From Clostridium tetanomorphum (GTDB taxonomy: Bacteria > Bacillota > Clostridia > Clostridiales > Clostridiaceae): a DNA stretch of 59,791 nt. Below, piece after piece: positions 27,663 to 37,402 of the stretch. Within the stretch, counting starts at the first letter, position 1. Each line of letters opens with the position of its first letter. The position numbers and the translations under genes are program-made. Location: contig NZ_JAGGKA010000025.1 of NCBI RefSeq assembly GCF_017873215.1, positions 1 to 59,791 of the forward strand. The letters run 5' to 3'. Below the pieces are notes generated by a model. That model saw only the letters and a program-made list of their open reading frames with translations, was not told where the DNA came from and searched no databases.

Positions 27663-27826
27663 TTTTTATCCTTTCAAAATGTTTAATAACTATATTATAT
27701 AAATTTCTACTATGATTTTAAATAAAATTATAGAAAAACATTATGGATTAATTTTCCATGGTAAAAAAATATAATATTCTATATAATTATTATATAAGAT
27801 ATTTTTGGATATGGGGGTAAGTTTTA

Positions 27827-29323
27827 ATGAAACAGTTAAAGTCTATTATATTAGCATTAACTTTATCAACTTTATTTATAACAAATGGGGTTATAGCTGC
27901 TAGTAATTCTTATAAAGAATTAGAGCCAAAATCCAGTATTTCAGTTAACAAGAAATGGACAATAAAGTTTAATTTTGGAGTTAATAAGGAAACTATTAAT
28001 GAGGAGAATGTAAACGTAACAGATTTAAAGGGAAATAAATTAGATGCATATATAAAACCGGGGGATTCAGAAAGTAGTGTTGTAGTAATTCCTAAAACAG
28101 AAGGATATATTCCAGCTCAATCTTATTATTTAAACATAGGCACAGGAGTAGAATCATTAGGCGGTAAAAAATTAGTACAACCAGTAAAAATGAAATTCAC
28201 TGTAGTTGATAGATATTCAGATGCATCTAATTATGAAGATGGAGTGAATATAACAAGTGTAAAAATGAAATATGAGCCTATAGTTTCTAGCCAAAAACAA
28301 ACATTTTATTTAAGTTCTTCAAATAATGAACAAGCTCAATACAGAATATATATTAGTAAATATAAGTATTCAAATGACTGTTATGAACCCTTTGAAGAAA
28401 TAACAAAGGGATATACATATGCAAATGATGGAAAGATAACTCCAGATAAGATTTTTGAGTCTAATGAAGATTCACAAAAATATAAGGTATTAATATATGT
28501 GAAAAAAGCAAATGCAAATGGGAAGTATGTTGATGGTAATACTGATTTTGATAATTATTATATAGATTATATTAGATGTGTTAAAGGCATAAGTAATTCT
28601 GAAATAACTAATGTAAGTTATTATAAAACATTAGCAGAGGTTTTGGACAAGCAAAGTAAGCCAGGAGTTTCAGTAACAGATGAAGGACCTACTTCTTGGG
28701 TAGGAGCTAGTACTAATCAAATAAAATATTATTTAAATCCAAAGAATTTTACAGATGAATATGGAAAATATATATTTTTAAAATTAAATTATATAGATGA
28801 TAGTATAAATGAAGAGGATTTAAATAATATACTGAAAGGAAAGGGAACGTTAGAAGGGAAGGGGAAAGCCTTTTTACAGGCTGGTAAGGAAAATAATGTA
28901 AATCCTGTATATTTGGTTTCTCATGCGTTACATGAAACGGCTAATGGTAAATCAAAGCTTGCATCTGGTATTGAAGTAGATGGAAAGGATGGCAAGAAGA
29001 TAGTATATAATATGTTTGGTATAAAGGCCATTGATTCAAATCCAGAAAAATTTGGTTCAGAGTATGCTTACGAGCAAAAATGGTTTACACCAGAAGCTGC
29101 AATAATAGGAGGAGCTAAATTTATAGCTGAAAAATATGTAAATAATCCAAATGAAAAAAGAGATACTTTATATAAAATGAAATGGAATATGTCTTCACCA
29201 GGAACTTATCAATATGCTACTGATATAGGGTGGGCATATAAACAGGTTAAAAATATTAAAACATTAATTGAGCAATGTAAGAATCCTACTTTAATATTTG
29301 AAGTACCGGTATATAAGGAATAA
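27827..29323 (+). CDS. secreted GH73-type N-acetylglucosaminidase with Ig-like domain
   Basis: 498 residues: a signal peptide (1 to about 25, ending VIAAS), an SbsA/Big_5-like Ig domain (about 30-125, KKWTIKFNFGVNKETIN...), a central region of unknown fold (about 130-330), and a C-terminal glucosaminidase domain. The domain has the catalytic Glu370 in HETANGKS and the YNMFGIKA motif. It would cleave GlcNAc-MurNAc bonds in peptidoglycan. The same N-terminal domain occurs in the wall hydrolases at 37403 and 54367. It is divergent from the two-component system and ends at a strong terminator. Confidence 0.9.
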   Translation: MKQLKSIILALTLSTLFITNGVIAASNSYKELEPKSSISVNKKWTIKFNFGVNKETINEENVNVTDLKGNKLDAYIKPGDSESSVVVIPKTEGYIPAQSYYLNIGTGVESLGGKKLVQPVKMKFTVVDRYSDASNYEDGVNITSVKMKYEPIVSSQKQTFYLSSSNNEQAQYRIYISKYKYSNDCYEPFEEITKGYTYANDGKITPDKIFESNEDSQKYKVLIYVKKANANGKYVDGNTDFDNYYIDYIRCVKGISNSEITNVSYYKTLAEVLDKQSKPGVSVTDEGPTSWVGASTNQIKYYLNPKNFTDEYGKYIFLKLNYIDDSINEEDLNNILKGKGTLEGKGKAFLQAGKENNVNPVYLVSHALHETANGKSKLASGIEVDGKDGKKIVYNMFGIKAIDSNPEKFGSEYAYEQKWFTPEAAIIGGAKFIAEKYVNNPNEKRDTLYKMKWNMSSPGTYQYATDIGWAYKQVKNIKTLIEQCKNPTLIFEVPVYKE

Positions 29324-29324
29324 C

Positions 29325-29360
29325 AAAAGGGCTTATCATAATTATGATAGGCCCTTTTAT
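29325..29360. terminator. bidirectional terminator between convergent genes
   Basis: AAAAGGGCTTATCAT pairs with ATGATAGGCCCTTTT, with T/A tracts on both sides. It serves the glucosaminidase gene on plus and the zinc-ribbon gene on minus. Confidence 0.88.
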
Positions 29361-29602
29361 TAATTTAATTTTTTTTTAATTTTTTTTTCGTTTTTCTCAT
29401 CTATAAAGGGAGCATAGAATTCAAATAGTTTTTCATGCCCACAATGAGAACATATACAGCTGCATACATCATAAGGTATACCATCTACCACATCTATTTG
29501 TAAATTATCTGCAAAGTATTCTCCACCGCATATTTCACAAGGAGTGCTATTTATAATATTATATTCACTTTCAATATATTTCATTATGTCTTTTATAGTC
29601 AT
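29360..29602 (-). CDS. small protein with zinc-ribbon-like cysteines
   Basis: 80 residues, function not recognised. The N-terminal helix (IKDIMKYIESEYNII) is followed by CEIC, a strand, then CSCICSHCGH. The Cys/His pattern can bind one zinc ion. The tail is strongly basic (KKIKKKLN). The start at 29602 has GGAGG 6 bases upstream; the longer frame to 29692 has no site and reads through a promoter-like region. Confidence 0.75.
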   Translation of the reverse strand: MTIKDIMKYIESEYNIINSTPCEICGGEYFADNLQIDVVDGIPYDVCSCICSHCGHEKLFEFYAPFIDEKNEKKIKKKLN

Positions 29603-29747
29603 AGGAATCCTCCAATGCAACAAATTTATACACACAGTATACATGGTAACACTATTAAAAATTATTTGCAATACAAAGCCATTATTTAACATATATATTA
29701 AATAAATAAGAACTATGGGTTATATCAATTTTAATTAGGAGGAATAA

Positions 29748-30323
29748 ATGATAAATTATATTTGGTTTTTTATACTGAGTTTTGGCATAATTATAGGATT
29801 GATTACTGGAAGAGGAGAGATTATTTCAAAGGCAATAATAGTTTCAGCAAATTCAACTGTAGATCTAATAATTAAACTTTTAGGGGCAATGTGTCTTTGG
29901 TGTGGGGTAATGAAAATAGCTCAAAAAAGTGGACTAACTGATAAAATAGCTCAAATATTAAAACCTATATTAAAGCTAATATTCAAAAAAGAAGGTAGGG
30001 ATGAAAAAGCTTTAGGTGCTATAGTAATGAACATGACTGCCAATATGATGGGACTTTCTAATGCGGCTACTCCTTTTGGTATTAAGGCAATGGAAAATAT
30101 GCAAAAGTTAAACAAAGACAAAAACGTTGCTACAGACGATATGGCGTTATTTTTAGTGTTAAATGCTGCATGTATTCAGTTCATACCTACTACAATAATA
30201 TCGTTGAGGGCAGCCGCTGGATCCAACAATCCAGCAGAAATAATATTACCAGCTATATTGACTACAGGGATTTCTGCTATTATAGGAACAATATGTTGTA
30301 AGATACTTCAAAAATACTTTTAA
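29748..30323 (+). CDS. spmA: spore maturation protein A
   Basis: 191-residue membrane protein with a nucleoside-recognition/gate domain. In Bacillus SpmA and SpmB are needed for full dehydration of the spore core. Family blocks are visible: GRGEIISKA, MNMTANMMGLSNAATPFGIKAM and IQFIPTTIISLRAA. GGAGGA before the ATG. spmB follows after 14 bases. Confidence 0.95.
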   Translation: MINYIWFFILSFGIIIGLITGRGEIISKAIIVSANSTVDLIIKLLGAMCLWCGVMKIAQKSGLTDKIAQILKPILKLIFKKEGRDEKALGAIVMNMTANMMGLSNAATPFGIKAMENMQKLNKDKNVATDDMALFLVLNAACIQFIPTTIISLRAAAGSNNPAEIILPAILTTGISAIIGTICCKILQKYF

Positions 30324-30337
30324 ATTAGGAGGAAATT

Positions 30338-30856
30338 ATGAACATAGGTAATATAATAATGCCTTTAATAATTATAATGATAGTAGCTTATGGAGCATTA
30401 AAAGGTGTTAGAGTATATGAGTGTTTTATAGATGGAGCAAGGGAAGGAATGTCCATATGTGTTAAAATATTTCCATACCTATTAGCCATGATATTAGCTG
30501 TAACTATATTAAGAGAATCAAAAGCATTAGATTATATAATAAAATTAATAAATCCAATAGTAAAATACATAGGACTACCAGGAGAGGTAGTACCTCTTAT
30601 ATTAATTAAACCATTATCAGGAAGTGGAGCATTAGGTGTATTTACAGATATAATAAATAATTATGGAGCAGATAGCTATACTGGAAGGGTAGCATCTACC
30701 ATAATGGGGTCAACAGAAACCATTTTTTATACTCTTACTGTATATTTTGGAGCGGTAGGTATTAAGAAAATAAGGCACACTTTGTGGGCTGCTATATTAG
30801 CAGATATTATAGCAGTAGTTATGGCAGTTATTACTGTAAATTTACTTTTTTATTAA
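30338..30856 (+). CDS. spmB: spore maturation protein B
   Basis: 172-residue membrane partner of SpmA. It shows ARE...KIFPYLLAMILAV, LIKPLSGSGALGVF and the STETIFYTLTVYFG block typical of the family. GGAGGA before the ATG. Co-transcribed with spmA and expressed presumably under a sporulation sigma factor, though no such promoter could be identified with confidence. Confidence 0.95.
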   Translation: MNIGNIIMPLIIIMIVAYGALKGVRVYECFIDGAREGMSICVKIFPYLLAMILAVTILRESKALDYIIKLINPIVKYIGLPGEVVPLILIKPLSGSGALGVFTDIINNYGADSYTGRVASTIMGSTETIFYTLTVYFGAVGIKKIRHTLWAAILADIIAVVMAVITVNLLFY

Positions 30857-30878
30857 ATTAAGTATATTATCATATTAT

Positions 30879-30993
30879 TAAAAAAATGGGGTTGTCGCAT
30901 TAAGGAATTTACATACAATATACTGTTTTGCAAGTTTAAGATTAATACAATATATTGTAGGATTTATTCTTAGTGTGACAGCCCTATTTTTTA
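30879..30993. repeat. MITE-like imperfect palindrome between spmB and MATE gene
   Basis: The roughly 98-bp element (30888-30985) starts GGGGTTGTCGCATTAAG and ends with the near-inverse CTTAGTGTGACAGCCCT. Inner arms ATACAATATA / TATATTGTA extend the pairing. It is flanked by A6-T and A-T6 tracts. Such GGG-TGTC termini resemble the ends of insertion sequences, and no gene lies inside. It also works as a bidirectional terminator between the convergent genes. Confidence 0.55.
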
Positions 30994-32355
30994 CTATATA
31001 TTGATAGAAAGAAAATTTTTAAATCTTTTTTTAAATAAGATGAACATAACTGAACCATCAAATACCCATTGTATAGTGGTTATCCACCAAACATAAGTAA
31101 CAGGAAGTTTTAAAATATATATAAAATATATCATAAGAGGGAACCTAATAACCCAGCTAGAGGTAAATGATACTAAAAATGGCGTTTTGGTATCGCCTGC
31201 ACCTTTTAAAGAACCTGCTAAAATCATAGAAATTCCCATAAAAGGTTGTTCAATTGATGCTATCATAAGACAGGTAGAACCTAAATTTATTACACTTGTC
31301 TCACTATTATTTATAAACAACGATATAAGGAATTTAGGAAATATTAAGAATATAAAACCACACAATAGCATAAGTAATGTACCGATTAATGTACAAGCAT
31401 ATGCGTATTGTTTAGCTTCATTAATATTCTTTTCACCAATTTTGTGGCCAACTAGTGTAGTTGCAGCAATAGCAAATCCTGTTCCAGGCATAAATGATAT
31501 TGATTCTATAGTAGTAGTTATTTGATTTGCAGCAAATGCTAATTGTCCTAAATGCATTATCATAATAGTACCAACTAATCGTATAATGCTAAAAGCAGCT
31601 TCTTGTAATGAAGAAGGCAATGATAATTTAATTAATTCTTTAAATTTTGATAAAGAAAAAGATTTTATATAATTTAATCGTGGCTTTATTTTGGAATATT
31701 TGAGTATATAAACAGATATAAATAAAAAACCAGATATATGGGCAATGGCTGTAGCTATAGCAGCACCTCTAATGCCTAATTCCGGAATGCCAAATTTACC
31801 AAAGATTAATATCCAATCTAAAAATAAGTTAACTACGTTTATAACAGCAGAAGCTACTAATGGAATTTTAGTATTTTTAGAACCTCTTAAGGTGGCATTT
31901 AAAACATTCATTATCATATTAAAAAATGAGCCTATGGAGGTTATTCTCATGTATATAATTGCATGGCTTAAAACATTACCTTTAGCTCCACAAAAGCTTA
32001 AAATTTTAGGAGCAAATATAAAAGCAGTACTAGAAATTAGAAAAGCTAATATAAAACCAGATAAAAAACCAACAGATGCGTATTCTTCAGCAAGAAGATT
32101 TTCTTTAGCTCCTAACTTTCGAGATATTAATGATACTGTACCTACGGATATTCCCGCAGCTATAAATATATTAATAAAGGTATACATTATTTCAGAGCTA
32201 AGACCTACAGTGCTTACAGCTACTTGTCCACCATATTGTCCAACCATCATTGTATCTAGTACCCATATCATCATATATAAAAACATTTCACCTACAGCGG
32301 GTAAGGCTAAAGATAGCACATTATTTATTACTTTTTTATTTATTATAATGTTCAC
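30994..32355 (-). CDS. MATE-family efflux transporter 1
   Basis: About 453 residues with 12 membrane helices in two six-helix halves, the MATE plan (LSLALPAVGEM near the start, then GSLKGAGDTKTPF in the second half). It probably exports cationic compounds by Na+ or H+ antiport. The start is odd. The only in-frame GTG near the N-terminus (32353-32355) lies inside the ribosome site GGGAGGTG itself. Codons at proper distance from that site are ATT and ATA. Either a rare start codon is used or initiation is further in at GTG codon 13. The two MATE proteins of this window are not close copies. Confidence 0.88.
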   Translation of the reverse strand: MNIIINKKVINNVLSLALPAVGEMFLYMMIWVLDTMMVGQYGGQVAVSTVGLSSEIMYTFINIFIAAGISVGTVSLISRKLGAKENLLAEEYASVGFLSGFILAFLISSTAFIFAPKILSFCGAKGNVLSHAIIYMRITSIGSFFNMIMNVLNATLRGSKNTKIPLVASAVINVVNLFLDWILIFGKFGIPELGIRGAAIATAIAHISGFLFISVYILKYSKIKPRLNYIKSFSLSKFKELIKLSLPSSLQEAAFSIIRLVGTIMIMHLGQLAFAANQITTTIESISFMPGTGFAIAATTLVGHKIGEKNINEAKQYAYACTLIGTLLMLLCGFIFLIFPKFLISLFINNSETSVINLGSTCLMIASIEQPFMGISMILAGSLKGAGDTKTPFLVSFTSSWVIRFPLMIYFIYILKLPVTYVWWITTIQWVFDGSVMFILFKKRFKNFLSINI

Positions 32356-32477
32356 CTCCCTAAAATTACTTAAATATTAAAATTTAAAAGTGTATTTATT
32401 GAGAATAAGTAGATATATGAGTAAAATAAAAGTAAACATATATATATAATACATTATTTTTATTCGAGGTGACAATA

Positions 32478-33044
32478 TTGTTAAGATGGAAAGAACTGTA
32501 TAATGAATGCGTTAACTGTGATAAATGTAATTTGACAAAAGATAGAACCAATATGGTTTTTGGCGAAGGAAATTCAAAGGCAACTATTATGTTTGTAGGA
32601 GAAGCGCCGGGAGCAGATGAAGATAGATTAGGAAGACCATTTGTAGGAAGAGCAGGTCAGCTTCTTACTAAGGGGTTAACAGCGTTAAACTTATCTAGAG
32701 AAGTAGACTATTATATATGTAATGTATGTAAATGTAGACCCAAAAACAATAGAACTCCAACAGAAGAAGAAGCAAGAGCATGCTTACCCTATTTAAGAAA
32801 TCAAGTGGCTTTAGTAAGACCTAAAATTATAGTATGTTTAGGAGCTACAGCCATGAAATATATATTGGGACCAGAATGGAGGATTACCAGGGATAGAGGC
32901 AAATGGGTAGAAAGAAAAGGGTGTTATATAGTGCCTACTTTTCATCCAGCAGCTCTTTTTAGAGATGAAAGTAAGAAAATATTATTTTGGAAAGATTTAA
33001 AGAGTATAAGACAAAAATATAATGAATTAAAAGATAAGGAATAA
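32478..33044 (+). CDS. family-4 uracil-DNA glycosylase (Fe-S type)
   Basis: Removes uracil from DNA. The 188-residue protein has the type-4 pattern: CVNCDKCNL at the N-terminus, [33 protein letters not shown] with further cluster cysteines, and [11 protein letters not shown] near the end. Four cysteines would hold a [4Fe-4S] cluster. The start is probably TTG at 32478, 6 bases after GAGGTG; the GTG at 32469 would overlap that site. Confidence 0.93.
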   Translation: MLRWKELYNECVNCDKCNLTKDRTNMVFGEGNSKATIMFVGEAPGADEDRLGRPFVGRAGQLLTKGLTALNLSREVDYYICNVCKCRPKNNRTPTEEEARACLPYLRNQVALVRPKIIVCLGATAMKYILGPEWRITRDRGKWVERKGCYIVPTFHPAALFRDESKKILFWKDLKSIRQKYNELKDKE

Positions 33045-33131
33045 ATGTATAATAATTGACTGTAAAATAATTTTAGTGTAAAATGATTTATATATAAAAT
33101 TGTTTTATAATAAAATTATGGGGTGAAGTCA

Positions 33132-34523
33132 ATGAAAGATTTAACTACAGGTAATGAAGCTAAGCTTATATTTTATTTTACATTACCTATGCTTATAGGA
33201 AATATATTTCAGCAATTGTATAATACCGTAGATACAATAATAGTAGGAAGAACGCTTGGAAAGGAAGCTTTAGGTGCAGTAGGAGTAAGTTTCCCCATAT
33301 TATTTCTTTTAGTATCATTGATAATGGGAGTAACTATGGGATCTACAATACTTATAGCTCAATATTATGGAGCAAAAAATATTAATAAAGTAAAAAGAGC
33401 TATAGATACTGCATATATAGTTTTATTTATAGCTTCTTTAGTAATTACAATTGTAGGGTTAATATTCAGTGGATACATATTAAGGCTGTTAGGAACACCA
33501 GAAGAAATGATACATCAAGCACAAACTTATATAAATATAATATTTATTGGAATTATAGGTATGTTTGGATATAATTCTATAAGTGCTATATTGAGAGGAC
33601 TTGGGGATTCTAAAACTCCACTTTATTTTCTTATAATTTCAACTTTAATTAACATAATATTAGATTTGGTATTTATACTTAGACTTGGATGGGGAGTAGC
33701 TGGTGCTGCCTGGGCAACTGTAATTGCTCAGGGATGTTCTTTTATTTTTGGAATTTATTATTTAAATAAAAATCATGAGGTACTGAAACTAAATATAAAA
33801 GATATGAAATTTGATAAACACATATTTAGGCTAAGCTTGAAAATAGGATTGCCAACAGGGGTTCAACAAATGTTATTTTCGGTTGGAATAATGGCATTAC
33901 AATCTATAGTAAATTCTTTTGGAACAGATGCTGTAGCAGCATATACTGCAGCTAGTAAAGTGGATTCTTTTGCATCTATGCCTATAATGAATTTTGGAGC
34001 TGCAATTTCTACTTTTGTTGGTCAAAATTTAGGAGCCAACAAAATAGAAAGAGTAAAAAAAGGATATAAATCTACAATTATTATGTCTACTGCTATATCT
34101 GTACTTGTGACTATTATAGTAATATTATTTAGAAGACCTCTAATATCATTGTTTAATTCTGATCCAAATGTAATAAATATAGGAGTTAGGTATTTAGTAA
34201 TAGTTGGTTCATTTTATGCTGTAATTTCATTTATGTTAGTAACCACTGGAGTAGTAAGAGGAGCAGGGGATACTATAGTACCAATGATTATATCTATATT
34301 TACTTTATGGCTTATAAGATTACCCATAGCATCATTTTTATCAAAGAAAATAGGTGTAGATGGGATATGGTGGGGAATGCCAATAGCATGGTCTATAGGT
34401 TGTGTAGTAACAGTAGTATATTATATTAATGGTAAATGGAAAAATAAAGTAGCTATTAAGAGAAATGAAGAAAGATCTACATATGAAAGTGGAGGTAATA
34501 TAAAAAAACAAACAGCTCAATAA
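33132..34523 (+). CDS. MATE-family efflux transporter 2
   Basis: 463-residue drug/Na+ antiporter-like protein with 12 membrane helices. Diagnostic stretches: FQQLYNTVDTIIVGRTLG, ILRGLGDSKTPL, the mirrored VRGAGDTIVPM in the second half, and a charged C-terminal tail. GGGGTG lies 6 bases before the ATG at 33132. A MarR gene follows after 12 bases, so export is likely under local repressor control in response to a compound not identifiable here. Confidence 0.92.
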   Translation: MKDLTTGNEAKLIFYFTLPMLIGNIFQQLYNTVDTIIVGRTLGKEALGAVGVSFPILFLLVSLIMGVTMGSTILIAQYYGAKNINKVKRAIDTAYIVLFIASLVITIVGLIFSGYILRLLGTPEEMIHQAQTYINIIFIGIIGMFGYNSISAILRGLGDSKTPLYFLIISTLINIILDLVFILRLGWGVAGAAWATVIAQGCSFIFGIYYLNKNHEVLKLNIKDMKFDKHIFRLSLKIGLPTGVQQMLFSVGIMALQSIVNSFGTDAVAAYTAASKVDSFASMPIMNFGAAISTFVGQNLGANKIERVKKGYKSTIIMSTAISVLVTIIVILFRRPLISLFNSDPNVINIGVRYLVIVGSFYAVISFMLVTTGVVRGAGDTIVPMIISIFTLWLIRLPIASFLSKKIGVDGIWWGMPIAWSIGCVVTVVYYINGKWKNKVAIKRNEERSTYESGGNIKKQTAQ

Positions 34524-34535
34524 GGAGAGAATATT

Positions 34536-34970
34536 ATGGATAATCGAGAAGTTGCAAAAGAATTTATTGGATTTCTTATAAAATTAAAAAAATATATGAG
34601 AGCAGAAGTTAGTAAATCTAGAAGTTCAAATATTACAGAACAACAATTTAGAACTCTTATGAATTTAAAGCAATCTGGAAAATGTACATTAAAGGAGTTA
34701 AGTGGAAGAATACATGTTTCAAATTCGAGCTTATGTATAATGTTAAATAAGATGGTAGAGGAAGGAATAGTTCAAAGAGAAATTGATGATAAAGATAGAA
34801 GAAATACTTTTTATAATCTTTCAAATTGTGGTAGGAAATTTTTGGAAAAGGAACTTGATAAGAAACTTTTAACTATGGGAGATAAAATAGGTAATCTTTC
34901 TGAGGAAGAAAAAGAAAAATTTATAGTATACTTAAAAGGAATTGAGGAAATAATAGAAAAAATAAAATAG
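34536..34970 (+). CDS. MarR-family transcriptional regulator
   Basis: 144 residues with a winged helix (TLKELSGRIHVSNSSLCIMLNKMVEEGIV, about 61-90) and the wing EIDDKDRRNTFYNL with the conserved DxRR. N- and C-terminal helices provide the dimer interface. It sits 12 bases after the MATE exporter gene and most likely regulates it. GGAGAG precedes the ATG. The stop codon abuts the promoter of the metG T-box. Confidence 0.92.
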   Translation: MDNREVAKEFIGFLIKLKKYMRAEVSKSRSSNITEQQFRTLMNLKQSGKCTLKELSGRIHVSNSSLCIMLNKMVEEGIVQREIDDKDRRNTFYNLSNCGRKFLEKELDKKLLTMGDKIGNLSEEEKEKFIVYLKGIEEIIEKIK

Positions 34971-35270
34971 TTGACAGTAAAAATTATATATATTATTATT
35001 AACTTTAAGATGCAATGATAGGAAGAATAGTAAATGTAGATGTTTAAAAGAGAACTGGGTTAGGTGAAAGCCAGTAACATTAAAGTTTATGAACATGGCC
35101 CCTGAGCATGCTATTCGAAACATATAGTAGGATAGTACGGTAGCAACCGTTATATTGCACAGTGATTATATAGTCACTTAATAAGGTTTTATTTGTGAAA
35201 ATAAAACAAACTAGAGTGGTAACGCGTTAAGTACGCCTCTATGCAGTTGATACTGTATAGAGGCTTTTTT
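34971..35270 (+). promoter_or_regulatory. T-box leader of metG (methionine specifier)
   Basis: The leader starts with TTGACA (34971) and an ATTATT/TATTAT -10 zone. Stem I features are visible: AGAGA, the GGGTTAGGTGAAAGCC distal loop, and the specifier ATG in GAACATGGCCCC. The T-box AGAGTGGTAACGCG (35213-35226) can pair with the tRNA CCA end. The terminator GCCTCTAT...ATAGAGGC with a T-run ends at about 35270. Uncharged tRNA-Met should stabilise the antiterminator and turn metG on. Confidence 0.9.
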
Positions 35271-35320
35271 ATACAATTAAGTGCAAATTATAGATTATTT
35301 AAAATAAGGGAGGAGTTTTC

Positions 35321-37261
35321 ATGGAAAAGAAGACTTTTTATATTACTACACCTATATATTATCCATCAGCTAATTTACACATAGGAAATACATATACAAC
35401 TATAGCAGCTGATGCATTGGCTAGATTTAAAAGACTTACAGGCTATGATGTTATGTTTCTAACAGGAACAGATGAACATGGACAAAAAATTCAAAGGTTA
35501 GCGGAAGCTAAAGGAGTAACACCAAAGGAATATGTAGATGAAATAGTTGCAGGTATTAAAGATTTGTGGAAAATTATGAATGTAAGCTATGATAAATTTA
35601 TCAGAACTACTGATGATTATCATATAAGTGCAGTTCAACAAATTTTTAAGCAATTATATGATCAAGGAGATATATATAAAAGTGAATATGAAGGATGGTA
35701 TTGTACACCTTGTGAGTCTTTTTGGACAGAAACTCAGCTACAAGATGGAAAATGTCCTGATTGTGGAAGACCGGTAGAAAAAGCTAAGGAAGAAGCATAT
35801 TTCTTTAAGATGTCAAAATATGCACATAAGCTTATAGAATATATAGAGACTCATCCTGAATTTATTCAACCGGAATCAAGAAAAAATGAAATGTTAAATA
35901 ACTTCTTAAAGCCAGGCTTACAAGATCTTTGTGTATCAAGAACTACATTTGATTGGGGAGTTCCTGTAACATTTGATGAAAAACATGTTATATATGTATG
36001 GATAGATGCATTAGCTAATTATATAACAGCATTGGGATATAATGGTCAAAATCAGGATTTGTTAAATAAATACTGGCCAGCAGATGTACATCTCGTTGGA
36101 AAAGATATCCTAAGATTCCATACCATATATTGGCCAATAATGTTAATGGCATTAGGATTACCACTACCAAAGCAAGTATTTGGACATGGATGGCTATTAG
36201 TTGATGGAGGAAAAATGTCAAAGTCAAAAGGAAATGTAGTTGATCCAGTTGTCTTAGTAAATCATTTTGGAACAGATCCAGTAAGATATTATCTATTAAG
36301 AGAAATACCTTTTGGTTCAGATGGTATATTCAATAATGAAGTATTTATAAAGAAAATAAATTCAGATTTAGCTAACGATTTAGGTAATCTTTTATCAAGA
36401 ACTACAGCTATGATTGAAAAGTATTTTGAAGGAATAATGCCAGGGCAATTATGTAAAGAAGATATAGATAATAGTTTAATAGAAATGGCAGTGGATACAC
36501 ATAAAAAAGTAGAAAAACACATAGATGCTTTAAGAATACCAGAAGCTTTAGATGAAATTTGGGCACTTATAGGAAGAGCTAATAAGTATATAGATGAAAC
36601 TACACCATGGATATTAGCTAAAGATGAAAGCAAAAGAGAAAGACTAGGAACTGTTCTTTATAATTTGGCAGAAACTTTAAGAATAGTTTCAGTATTAATA
36701 TCAGCATTTTTACCAGAAACTAGTTCAAAAATAAATGAACAGTTGAATATAGAACTTATTACTTGGGATAGTATAGCATCTTTTGATGGTACAAGAGCAG
36801 GAACTAAAATAGTTAAGGGAGAAGCAATATTTCCAAGAATAGATGTAGAAGCTAAAATTGAAGAATTAAATAAATTAAAAGAAGAGCAAATGAAGGCCAA
36901 TGCACCAAAGGTGCAAATGCAACCTTTAAAGAAAGAAATAACTATAGATGACTTTGAAAAGGTAGATTTAAGGGTAGTAAAAGTTTTAGCATGTGAACCT
37001 ATAAAAGGAGCTAAGAAGCTTTTAAAATTAAAAGTTGATTTAGGCGGAGAAGAAAGACAGGTAATATCAGGAATTGCAAAATTTTATAAACCAAAAGAAT
37101 TAGTTGGAAAATCTGTAGTACTTGTAGCAAATTTAAAACCGGCTAAGTTAAGAGGAGAAATTTCACAAGGAATGATTTTAGCTGCTTCAACTGATGATGA
37201 TAGCAAGTTATTTACTGTAAATCTACCAGAAGAGCTTCCTACAGGAAGTATTGTAAGATAG
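35321..37261 (+). CDS. metG: methionyl-tRNA synthetase
   Basis: Charges tRNA-Met. The 646-residue protein has the class I motifs HIGN (20-23) and KMSKSKGN, a zinc knuckle with Cys128/131 and Cys145/148, and a C-terminal EMAP-like tRNA-binding domain (about 540-646; DFEKVDLRVVKVLACE). The C-terminal domain makes it a dimer in related enzymes. GGGAGGAG precedes the ATG. It is controlled by the T-box upstream. Position before tatD matches Bacillus metS-yabD. Confidence 0.97.
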   Translation: MEKKTFYITTPIYYPSANLHIGNTYTTIAADALARFKRLTGYDVMFLTGTDEHGQKIQRLAEAKGVTPKEYVDEIVAGIKDLWKIMNVSYDKFIRTTDDYHISAVQQIFKQLYDQGDIYKSEYEGWYCTPCESFWTETQLQDGKCPDCGRPVEKAKEEAYFFKMSKYAHKLIEYIETHPEFIQPESRKNEMLNNFLKPGLQDLCVSRTTFDWGVPVTFDEKHVIYVWIDALANYITALGYNGQNQDLLNKYWPADVHLVGKDILRFHTIYWPIMLMALGLPLPKQVFGHGWLLVDGGKMSKSKGNVVDPVVLVNHFGTDPVRYYLLREIPFGSDGIFNNEVFIKKINSDLANDLGNLLSRTTAMIEKYFEGIMPGQLCKEDIDNSLIEMAVDTHKKVEKHIDALRIPEALDEIWALIGRANKYIDETTPWILAKDESKRERLGTVLYNLAETLRIVSVLISAFLPETSSKINEQLNIELITWDSIASFDGTRAGTKIVKGEAIFPRIDVEAKIEELNKLKEEQMKANAPKVQMQPLKKEITIDDFEKVDLRVVKVLACEPIKGAKKLLKLKVDLGGEERQVISGIAKFYKPKELVGKSVVLVANLKPAKLRGEISQGMILAASTDDDSKLFTVNLPEELPTGSIVR

Positions 37262-37270
37262 ATTTAAATT

Positions 37271-37320
37271 AAAATAATCCTTTATTTTAGGCGTTACCTA
37301 ATTTAGAGGATTATTTTATT
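37271..37320 (+). terminator. terminator after metG
   Basis: AAAATAATCCT (37271-37281) pairs with AGGATTATTTT (37307-37317), followed by ATTTG. Confidence 0.7.
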
Positions 37321-37402
37321 TGTATAATCTAGAAAATTACAGAAAATTTTAGTATAATTTAGAATGTACTTTAAACTAATGTAAATTAAGGAGAACATAC
37401 TT

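Noticed and set aside
31745-32380. 211-codon plus-strand frame opposite MATE transporter 1
   Set aside because: Antisense shadow of a clear membrane protein gene; no ribosome site.
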